Assembly: GCA_001724265.1 (NCBI GenBank) | Contig: MEDY01000031.1 | Coordinates: 1-64,000 of the forward strand | Length of the DNA: 64,000 nt | DNA from: Rhizaria sp. SCN 62-66 | Taxonomy: Eukaryota; Rhizaria, unplaced | Direction of reading: 5' to 3' | Shown: positions 56,695 through 64,000 of the stretch, one piece after another | Layout: every line of letters begins with the position of its first letter | Position numbering within the stretch: position 1 is the first letter of the stretch | Notes under the pieces: generated by a model | What the model was told of the DNA's origin: nothing | What the model saw: only the letters and a program-made list of their open reading frames with translations | Databases searched by the model: none | Translations under genes and position numbers: made by a program

Positions 56695-59600
56695 ATGCAG
56701 CAACGACTTGTCGTGTTCACCTTCCGGTGCTTCCCGTACGACGATGACCCGAAGGGATCTCATCCGCAGCACATGGAGCGCGAGTTTGGCGACAAACTCA
56801 CCCTGCCCCACGCCGCCTTCATGAAGCTCACTGCCGCGGGCGCGATCTACCCGCTCGTGATGCGCGTTGCGCGCGCGAGGCCGCGGTACCTGGAGACGGA
56901 CGACGTGTCGGACACGGATTCGGAGCTGGAGCTAGCGCTGGCTGGCGGTAGCAGTAACGAGGCTGATGACGCCGATGTGGGCTACCTCGGCGGCGACGAC
57001 GACGACTGGGACGAGGACGGCGCAGAGCCCGACTGCTTCGACGACATTACGCGCAGCGGGCCCTTTGATCCCGCTGCGCCACCCGCGCCGAAGCCGGGCG
57101 CCGCGATGCGCTGCGTGCACGGCGGGCTGAGCGACTTGTCTTCCTTTGAGCCCGTGCCGCCGCGCGTGCTCCACTGCGGCATTCACGACTTCACCGCGCC
57201 GCCTGACACGGTATACATCCCGCGCTGGGCCATGCGGCTGCTGCGCGTGCGGCCTGGCCGCCGCGTGCGCCTGCGCCCGCTCTACGCCGCCGTCCCCAAG
57301 GCGTCGACGGCGCTGCTGCGGCCCGCGACCGTGGCCGCCGCCGTCGTCGCCGCGGCCGTCGAGCGCGTCGAGTCCGCCGCCGTCGAGGCCTTTGAGGCCG
57401 CACTCAAGCGGTACTCGTGTCTGACCGAAGGGCAGCGCGTGGTGCTGCCCGCAGCGCCGTTCTTCTTCCTGCTCGACGCGTTGCCCCCGTCGCTGCCGGC
57501 GGTGGAGCGCGCGCTCGCCTTCACCGTCGTGCACGCGGATCCGTGTCCAGGGCCCTGCTCGCTGCTGGGCTCGGTTGACCTGGCCGCAGATTTCACCCCC
57601 GCCCCGCCGCACGTCGCAGAGCAGCTCGCCGCGGTCACGAAGCCCACGTCCACGTCCACATTTACTGCCACTGCCACTGCGAAGCCCGCCGCGACTTCGA
57701 CTGTAGCTGCGAAGCCCAGCGCGTTTGCAGCTGCGGCGGCTGCTAAATCACATTCCGCGGCAGCACAGTCCGCTGCACTCATGCAGGACGCGCCACTTAC
57801 GCTTGCTGAGTACGCACCTTTGGCGCCCTTTGCTGTGGCACATCAGGTCACTGAGGCCACCGCGGCGACAGTGGCGCCGCTGGACTGGGAGGTCGCGCTG
57901 CGTCGTCTGCGGCCCGCGGCGGCACCGCGTGCGCGCTACGTGCTGCTGCCTGAGGGCGCCGCATCAGGCCCCGTTGAGTCTGGCGCGTCGCCGCCGCCGC
58001 CGCCACACGGGGGCTCGAACCGCGTGACTGCGGGGGCGAACCATGCGACCGTGAACCGTGTGATTGCGGGCGTGTCGCGCGACGGCCCCGCGCCGTGCGC
58101 GCTGCTGCCCGAGGACGCCGCAGGGCAGCCCCCGCGTGCGCCCGCCGCCGAGGCCGTAACCGAGGCTGTCTGGCGCATCGGCATGTCAGCCGTCTCTGGG
58201 CCAAGCGTCGGCGTTGGTGCAAGCGCAGGCAGTGCTGTGGGCGCCGGCAAGGTCGCGGGCGCTGCGGGCGCAATGTGCGGCAAATGTGCTGAGTTTGTTC
58301 CCGCCGCCAACGCGGCCCTGCACAAGCTGCGCTGCACTGCTGCTCCACGGCCCGCCTCCGCCACTGCCCACGCGCTCGCGCCCGCGCCCGCGCCCGCACG
58401 GGGCCCGTCTTCCTCAGCTACGTCTGCCGCCGCGACACACGGCGCGGTGTTGACTACGACTGTGAGCGTTACTGCGGGCGCGAGCGCGCAGTTGTACGTG
58501 CCGACGGGGCTGCCCGCGGCGGGCTCGGTGGCGAGCGCACGCGACTGGTCGGCAGCGCTGGCGCGCGCCGTGCCGCCCGCGCTGCGGTGGGTGGTGCTCG
58601 CGCGCGGCTGCGTCGAAGTCCCCGCCAGCGACGCCGCGCTGGCCACCACGCATTTCGCCTCAACAACGGGTGCGGCTGCGAGGGCGACTGCGAGTGCGAG
58701 TGCGGGGCACGCGCTGGGCGGCGCGGAGAGCGTGTCGGTGATCAAGTCGTCTGCGGTTGCGCGCCAGAGCTCAGCTGCGCCGGCCTCTGTTGTTCCTGCT
58801 GCAACCACGACCACTACGCCTGCGAATGCTACAGTTTCTATGGCCACGAAGCCTGTTGCTGCAGCCGTCCCCGCAGCAGTGCCTACCGCGTTGAAGGCAG
58901 GGTCGAGATCGGTGTCTTTCAAGCTTACAAAATCGGATCCTGTCCCAAAGCACTTGGCAACTCCGGAAGATGCCGATGCACCTGTCGCCGCACAGCGCGC
59001 ATCCGTTGCGTCACAGTCAGATGCCTTGGTTTCTCGCCCATTCACAGGCCCCGACGCTGCCCCACCTACGCCGTCTTCACAGTCTCTGAGCGGGCGACCT
59101 GGGCCAGCCGGCACGCCGGTCGCCGCGTCTCAGACAGTGGCTTCAGTAGCGCGTCCCCCGGCGAGCAAGGTTGGTCCAGATTTCGCTTTGCTGGTATCGA
59201 CGGAGAAGTCAGGCCAAACGATGTCGCTGCGGATGCAGCCACCCACATCTGCGTCCACGCCAGCCCCCGCGCCCGTACACGGCGCGGCCGCGTTGGCATC
59301 AGCTCCCGCGTTCGCTCCCGCGGCGTCCACTGTGCGATACCCGACTGTCTCGCGCCCCGTGCCACAGCGCCGCGACGTGGACTCGGCGCTCGTTGCCGCG
59401 CTGCCGCTGGCCGTCCAGCGCGGTGCGATCCGCAACCCCACCAGCACCACCGCACACGCACACGCGCACGCGCCCGGTGTCCACGTGCCGACTGCCGCTG
59501 GGTCTGTTGCACCAGGCCGCGACTCGCAGGGACACGGCCTCAGCGCGGCAGCGCTCGGAGGAGGCGGCCGCACCGCGGCTGCGCGATTCGCCCCCGTGGC

Positions 59601-59853
59601 GCCCGCACTCGGGCCTACACCTGCCATCAGTGGTGCTGACATGCATAATATTGCGGCGAATACACCGGCGAGCAACCTACGTCCGCGGCCCCCAGTCGTG
59701 CCCCGGCCCCCGTCGGCCACGCGGCCTGTCGACGTTGGTGCCGTTGCTGTCGCCGGCTCGGGACCCTTTGGCGCGGGCGGTGCTGGCGCATCGCCTGCGC
59801 GACGCGTCGTTGCAGTGTCGAGGGGAGGTGTTGCCGGCCACGCCAAACCGTGA
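56695..59853 (+). CDS. UFD1-domain protein with TRAF-like zinc finger
   Basis: 1052 residues, one exon, TGA stop. Residues 1-310 follow UFD1, the ubiquitin-binding adaptor of the CDC48/p97 segregase: FRCFPY, GDKLTLPHAAFMKL, AIYPLVMRV, then after an acidic insertion LHCGIHDFTAP, VYIPRWAMRLLRVRPG, LKRYSCLTEGQRVVLP and a final DLAADFTPAPP like the UFD1 beta-strand end. Near 527-547, MCGKCAEFVPAANAALHKLRC is a C2HC zinc finger (Cys 528 and 531, His 543, Cys 547) of the TRAF-like kind. UFD1 plus such a finger is the layout of the plant PRLI-interacting factor K proteins, so this is likely that UFD1-like branch rather than core UFD1. Two similar segments, DWEVALRRLRPAAAPRARYVL and DWSAALARAVPPALRWVVL, flank the finger and may be a repeat. 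The remaining C-terminus is disordered. The protein is much longer than core UFD1. Confidence 0.85.
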   Translation: MQQRLVVFTFRCFPYDDDPKGSHPQHMEREFGDKLTLPHAAFMKLTAAGAIYPLVMRVARARPRYLETDDVSDTDSELELALAGGSSNEADDADVGYLGGDDDDWDEDGAEPDCFDDITRSGPFDPAAPPAPKPGAAMRCVHGGLSDLSSFEPVPPRVLHCGIHDFTAPPDTVYIPRWAMRLLRVRPGRRVRLRPLYAAVPKASTALLRPATVAAAVVAAAVERVESAAVEAFEAALKRYSCLTEGQRVVLPAAPFFFLLDALPPSLPAVERALAFTVVHADPCPGPCSLLGSVDLAADFTPAPPHVAEQLAAVTKPTSTSTFTATATAKPAATSTVAAKPSAFAAAAAAKSHSAAAQSAALMQDAPLTLAEYAPLAPFAVAHQVTEATAATVAPLDWEVALRRLRPAAAPRARYVLLPEGAASGPVESGASPPPPPHGGSNRVTAGANHATVNRVIAGVSRDGPAPCALLPEDAAGQPPRAPAAEAVTEAVWRIGMSAVSGPSVGVGASAGSAVGAGKVAGAAGAMCGKCAEFVPAANAALHKLRCTAAPRPASATAHALAPAPAPARGPSSSATSAAATHGAVLTTTVSVTAGASAQLYVPTGLPAAGSVASARDWSAALARAVPPALRWVVLARGCVEVPASDAALATTHFASTTGAAARATASASAGHALGGAESVSVIKSSAVARQSSAAPASVVPAATTTTTPANATVSMATKPVAAAVPAAVPTALKAGSRSVSFKLTKSDPVPKHLATPEDADAPVAAQRASVASQSDALVSRPFTGPDAAPPTPSSQSLSGRPGPAGTPVAASQTVASVARPPASKVGPDFALLVSTEKSGQTMSLRMQPPTSASTPAPAPVHGAAALASAPAFAPAASTVRYPTVSRPVPQRRDVDSALVAALPLAVQRGAIRNPTSTTAHAHAHAPGVHVPTAAGSVAPGRDSQGHGLSAAALGGGGRTAAARFAPVAPALGPTPAISGADMHNIAANTPASNLRPRPPVVPRPPSATRPVDVGAVAVAGSGPFGAGGAGASPARRVVAVSRGGVAGHAKP

Positions 59854-60585
59854 TGTTTTATGTTAAGCTTACTTAGTTGATCCATGTTGTTAAATATACT
59901 TGCACACGATACATAGCTGATTTATGTTTATTCACATGAGTGTTATTCAAAATTAGATTACACCAATACAACAAAAACTCATTCTCTACGTGTTACATAT
60001 GCCTTGATACAGGGACAACATGCGAACACGAGAACGCCGTGTCAAGTTTCCTGCTTTTGAGTTCACGGAAGCAGAAGAGATGAGATAGGGCGCACTGGCA
60101 ACAATACATTGAAAGGTGAGCCATTCAAGGGAATAAAATAAAATCGAGAGACCGATATTAAAAAGGAGAATAGACAAAGAATAGGAACCGATGCACATAG
60201 TTAGTGTCACCGATTTCTCAACCACACCACAAAAAAATCGTTTTTGTTCGGCAATGAGGAAGAGTGTTCACGAAACAAATACAAAAGCATTACATATAAA
60301 ACCTCACAGACAGCGTCTATGGAGAGTACATACACATTGTCAGGGACAGACAAGAGAACAATTCGGGGCGCTTTGCGACCAACACAGGGGTAGTCAGTGA
60401 AAAAAGACAAAACAGGACAAGTAAAACACGTCATCGTTAAAAAACAAAGCACACAGAGAAATCGACCACGTTCTTCGACGTTCATACCGCCATTGCAACA
60501 ACGCATATGGTCGAAAAATGTCGTTTCGAGGGGACGAAGAATGAAAAATAAACTTGAAGGAGTCAATGTCATCCCACCGTCATGT
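59854..60585. other. Gap between convergent genes
   Basis: About 730 bases of AT-rich DNA hold the 3' ends of the UFD1-like gene (+) and the right-edge gene (-). AATAAA at 60132-60137 is a possible plus-strand polyadenylation signal. Frames in this gap are AT-rich and probably untranslated 3' sequence. Confidence 0.55.
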
Positions 60586-63500
60586 TTAGCCGGTGGGAGA
60601 GAGCAAATGCGAGGGAAGCGTCAGTGCTCCATCGGGGGTAACTGTGAGCAGCGAGCGCTCAATTCGCGCAAGCGTGTCTTCAATAACGACTTCCATCTGC
60701 GCGTCTTCAGACACGGTGTGGCCACGAGCCAGAGCCTCGGGCCCACGTGAACGCTCTGCGCGCGCCAGCGGGAAGCGCAGACGCAGCGGGAGCCCGATGC
60801 CGCCGCGCGCAAAGAGCGAGGTCCATGACAGCAGGCGCGGCTGAGCAATGCGACCGCGCAGCGCTGCGGCAGCCTCCTGGAGTGCTGGCGGGATCGGCAC
60901 AGAGTCGGCGTCATTGCCGGTGTCGCCATCGCCGTGCGTGAGCGCGTTGATGACAGAATGCAACGTCTGCGCCTGGCCCAACGCGTGCGCAAAGGCGATG
61001 CCGTCAACGGCGGGGTCACACGCCACGATGCAGCTGCTATCGCACGCGGCCGCCAGCGGAGGCGACGCTGCTGCCACGGGTTGGCCGTTCACAGTGGGCG
61101 CGCCATTAATGCGCAGCGAAGCAGATGACTGCGCAGCGCCCGTTGCCGCCAGAAGCGAGTTCGCGCCACCAGAAGCAGCATTGGCAGCCGCAGACGCTCC
61201 GAGAGAGGCGCCCGGAATGCCACTAGCGGCGGCCCGCGGCGACGAGTGCGGCGACGGAATGCCTGTGGCGGAGAGGCGGCGGTGAACCGATGGCGAGGCA
61301 CATCGGGACACAACGTCGTTGGACGCAGGTGCGAGCAGCGCAGTTTGCGTTCCCGGCCCGCCGGGCGCGAGCACGTCTGCGAGCAGGTCTTCGAGCCAGC
61401 GCGCCGCCTTGGGGTCAGCCATCGGGTGGCCCAGCGAGGACAGCGCAGCAGTCGCAAAGGGGCTCGCAGTTGGGCCACCGTTGGAGGCACTAGCGCCATG
61501 GCCCGAGGAGCCTGCAGCGGCACCAAAGCTGGGCGGATAGTCCGAGTCGGCGCCCAAATACAGATCCTTGAGCGCAAGCACGTGGCCCGACGCCTCCGCA
61601 TCAGCCAGCACACACAGCGCGCGCAACGATACTCCGAGCATGCCGGCGATAAAAGGTGCCAGCAGGGTTAGAAGTGTGATATTGGCAGAAGCAACCAAGT
61701 CGCGGTCCGTCACAGACGCAGCCGACGCATCGCCAGTCGCACCCGCGGCCGCGGCAACGTCGTACACAGCGAACTTGAAGGAGTGCGCGTGTAGAGCGCC
61801 GCAAAGCAGCCGCAACAGAGACAGCAGGCGTGAGGGCTCCATGAGCGGCACCACGGGCGGCCAGCGCGAGCGCGGTGCGGCCATATTGGAGATGAGAGCA
61901 GGCGCGGGCGTCGTGGCGGGAGCGGGCGCTGTATTCGGGGCGGGCGTTGTGGAGGGCGCAGGGGCCGCCGTCGCCTGCGGGGCAGTCAAGAACTGTTCTT
62001 TCTGAGTAGCGTCGGACTTGCCGGATGCCTTGAGCGTGAAACCGGAGGGCGAGAGAGGCGCGCGCGACGGGCCCTGCGTGGGCGAGCTCACGGTCTGCAG
62101 CGGCGCCTGCGAAGCGGCACTCGCAACTGAAGGCGCCGCACCCGCGTCGAGTGAAAGCGCCTGCACGGTGGATACCGCGGGACTGGGCGACGTGAGCATG
62201 TGGCTGCGCGGCGAGAGACCGAGGCCGAGCGCGGCGCGGGGCGAGGTCAACGGCGCGGGCGTGCCGTCGATGCCTGGAGACGACGACTGCGGTGAGAAGG
62301 GACGCAACGGCACAGGGGACATCGCACGCGCCGGCGTGCCGGCCCGCGACAACGCAAGACCGGCCGCGCTGGACGCTGCAGGGGGCGCGAGGGTGGAGCC
62401 AGAGCCAGCGAGCGTCGCGGCGGCGGCAGCAATAGCTGCTTGCTGCTGCGAAGGGAACATGTCACGCGGTGCGGTGCTCCGGTTGGCGCGCGCGGAGAGC
62501 CCGCCGTTGGCGACGCTGGGGCGCGGCGACACGGCGCCCGTCAAGGCAGCGGCCTGCGTGATGGCCTCGCCCCAAAGCAGGTCAAGCGCGGAAAGAATAC
62601 CGCTAACGCCAGTGGCGGCCTCGAGGTCAGACATCGACGCCGCCTGCACCTGTGCAACATCGTCGCCGACGCTTGCGGCGCTTTGGCCGGCAGGGAGCGC
62701 AACGTTGGGCACGGCATGCGAGCGGTCAATGTCTTCGATCACCTGCGCGAACGACAGCGGCGACACGAACGATGCAAACACACCCGCAGGCGACGCGCTT
62801 GGGGCCGGGACAGGCGATGAGTTGCCGGTGGGCGCAACGGGCGAGGTGGGCGGCATTGCGTTGGACCCGAAGAGGCCCATCTTGCAGCGCGTCGCAGCCG
62901 CAGCGCCAGCATTGGCGCCGAACATCGGGACGTCCTTGCCCAGCGCAAATGCGCCGGCGTCGCGCAGCCACTCGGTGTATGTGTGCGCGGCGTACGCCTT
63001 GGTCTGCGGGTCTTTAGCCCACAGCACGAGAAGTGGCGAGTGCGGTAGCGGCGACCCTGCGGCAACGACGCCGTCAGCGCGCTGCGGCACCGTGGACACG
63101 ATGGTGCCGTATAAGATCGACGGCGCAGCAGCGACAGGCACGCGGCGTGAAGGCAACAGCTGCACGCCGGCCATTTCAGGCTGCGTGAAACCCAGCAGCC
63201 GCTCAGGACCGGCGGGGTCGGGGCCGGCGCTGGCATGCGCACGCGGAGCCGTGTGTCCAGGTGTAGTAATCTCCTTGCTCCACTGCAGTCCGCCTTCAAG
63301 CGCAGTCTCGGCGGACAGGATCGATGCGCAGATCGAGTTGGGTCGTTGTATCACCACGCGCAGACGCCGTGCGAGCGATAGGTAGCGCGCGGCGGGCGCG
63401 GCAGGCGCCGCTGCAGGAGCGGGTGCAGACGGCCCGACCGGCACGGCGCTCACTGCACCCGCGGCGCCAGTCCGCGCGGCGACGGGGGAGCGCACCTTAC

Positions 63501-64000
63501 TCTGCTCCGATGCCGCGGAGTCGCCCGTGGGCACCACGACAAGCGGCTCGAGCATAGCGGGCGTCATCACGGGTAGTCCGTTAGCGTCAAGTGCAGGCTC
63601 GGCAGCAGATGCACCAGCTGTGGCAGCAGTGGCGAATGAGCCAAACATGGCAACAGGCTTGGAGTGTGGGAACAGGTCGTCATCGCCGTCCGGACCCGTC
63701 AGCGGGCTCATGAGCGCCGCAGCGGCCGCGGCCTCGACGGCTGCGGTTGAGCTGCGTCCATCACCTGACGTGCGCGAAGGACGCGCGCTCGTGTCTGTGT
63801 TGCCGGTGGCGATCATTCGCGGCGAGCTGCCCAGAATACGCGCGACAGCATCGCCGTCATCCTCGGGCTCGGCGTCTGCGTCGTCCTCAAGCATCGATAC
63901 GAAGCGGCCCAGTGGGGGCGCTGTCGACGTCGAGGGGCGCGGGCCCGGAGAGCCCGGCTCGGCGTTTGACTCAGCGATCATCACCACGGGCGCGACCGCG
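60586..64000 (-). CDS. Large Ala/Ser/Pro-rich protein, C-terminal part (cut by right edge), unknown
   Basis: The frame is open from the window edge to a TAA at 60586, giving at least 1137 residues. It probably continues upstream: an ATG occurs at 63981-63979, but the codons before it are also open and GC-rich. Better-ordered segments alternate with disordered ones: LSLARRLRVVIQRPNSI, then SILYGTIVSTVPQ, then PLLVLWAKDPQTKAYAAHTY, then SRLLSLLRLLCGALHAHSFKF with SANITLLTLLAPFIAGMLG. The C-terminus (PRLLSWTSLFARGGIGLPLRLRF) is well conserved in style. The spacing suggests a helical, possibly large scaffold or E3-type protein, but I recognise no diagnostic motif and give no function. Confidence 0.7.
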   Translation of the reverse strand, partial: AVAPVVMIAESNAEPGSPGPRPSTSTAPPLGRFVSMLEDDADAEPEDDGDAVARILGSSPRMIATGNTDTSARPSRTSGDGRSSTAAVEAAAAAALMSPLTGPDGDDDLFPHSKPVAMFGSFATAATAGASAAEPALDANGLPVMTPAMLEPLVVVPTGDSAASEQSKVRSPVAARTGAAGAVSAVPVGPSAPAPAAAPAAPAARYLSLARRLRVVIQRPNSICASILSAETALEGGLQWSKEITTPGHTAPRAHASAGPDPAGPERLLGFTQPEMAGVQLLPSRRVPVAAAPSILYGTIVSTVPQRADGVVAAGSPLPHSPLLVLWAKDPQTKAYAAHTYTEWLRDAGAFALGKDVPMFGANAGAAAATRCKMGLFGSNAMPPTSPVAPTGNSSPVPAPSASPAGVFASFVSPLSFAQVIEDIDRSHAVPNVALPAGQSAASVGDDVAQVQAASMSDLEAATGVSGILSALDLLWGEAITQAAALTGAVSPRPSVANGGLSARANRSTAPRDMFPSQQQAAIAAAAATLAGSGSTLAPPAASSAAGLALSRAGTPARAMSPVPLRPFSPQSSSPGIDGTPAPLTSPRAALGLGLSPRSHMLTSPSPAVSTVQALSLDAGAAPSVASAASQAPLQTVSSPTQGPSRAPLSPSGFTLKASGKSDATQKEQFLTAPQATAAPAPSTTPAPNTAPAPATTPAPALISNMAAPRSRWPPVVPLMEPSRLLSLLRLLCGALHAHSFKFAVYDVAAAAGATGDASAASVTDRDLVASANITLLTLLAPFIAGMLGVSLRALCVLADAEASGHVLALKDLYLGADSDYPPSFGAAAGSSGHGASASNGGPTASPFATAALSSLGHPMADPKAARWLEDLLADVLAPGGPGTQTALLAPASNDVVSRCASPSVHRRLSATGIPSPHSSPRAAASGIPGASLGASAAANAASGGANSLLAATGAAQSSASLRINGAPTVNGQPVAAASPPLAAACDSSCIVACDPAVDGIAFAHALGQAQTLHSVINALTHGDGDTGNDADSVPIPPALQEAAAALRGRIAQPRLLSWTSLFARGGIGLPLRLRFPLARAERSRGPEALARGHTVSEDAQMEVVIEDTLARIERSLLTVTPDGALTLPSHLLSPTG

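Noticed and set aside
60207-60572. 121-codon minus-strand frame
   Set aside because: AT-rich and just downstream of a gene stop; looks like 3' untranslated sequence.
1-64000. Bacterial operon, CRISPR array, prophage or transposon content
   Set aside because: Spliced genes and eukaryotic domains throughout; no spaced direct repeats, integrase, transposase or terminal inverted repeats seen.

Overview
This is a nuclear genome segment from a protist-like eukaryote whose lineage I cannot name. Evidence for a eukaryote: seven short GT-AG introns, a mitochondrial-type presequence, PHD fingers, a kinesin-derived motor, a UFD1-family protein and an actin-fragmin-kinase-type (AFK) protein. Genes are very GC-rich and encode Ala-rich proteins with long disordered or poly-Gln stretches. 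Gaps between genes are visibly AT-richer and look non-coding. Gene density is about one per 5 kb. I see no CRISPR array, rRNA, tRNA or transposon.

Layout. 1-1246 (-): 5' part of a coiled-coil gene, cut by the left edge. 1858-8493 (-): a degenerate kinesin-like motor, a long Ala-rich coiled coil and an AIDA-type C2 domain. 9201-9964 (-): cytidine deaminase in three exons. 11219-12109 (+): small secreted protein. 12337-15827 (-): AFK-like kinase in two exons. 17326-34614 (-): one giant reading frame (about 5,762 residues) with two PHD fingers. 36946-37790 (+): basic Ser/Ala/Arg/Pro-repeat protein in two exons. 38086-42450 (-): M1 aminopeptidase with a C-terminal membrane anchor. 43156-50322 (+): very large, probably mitochondrial, PPR-like protein. 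50877-52095 and 52621-56044 (+): tandem paralogues of an unrecognised Gln-rich family sharing one intron position. 56695-59853 (+): UFD1-domain protein with a TRAF-like zinc finger. 60586-64000 (-): unknown protein cut by the right edge.

The main discovery is that UAG appears to be a sense codon here. Three in-frame TAG codons (14034-14032, 20022-20020 and 30285-30283, all on the minus strand) interrupt otherwise continuous coding sequence. Each is flanked on both sides by the same frame and the same GC-rich composition, and no canonical intron removes it in frame. The 12 real gene ends visible in the window use TAA six times, TGA six times and TAG never. One TAG sits in the Gln register of a Gln/Ser repeat, which favours UAG = Gln. 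Standard-code annotation would cut the 17.3-kb gene into three and the kinase gene into two.

Other leads: a pseudokinesin that has lost all its nucleotide-binding motifs and ends in an AIDA-type C2 domain; an unusual 5' splice consensus (GTACG in 6 of 7 introns); splice-acceptor-like sequence directly before several start codons; a hairpin covering a start codon; and the tandem Gln-rich family.
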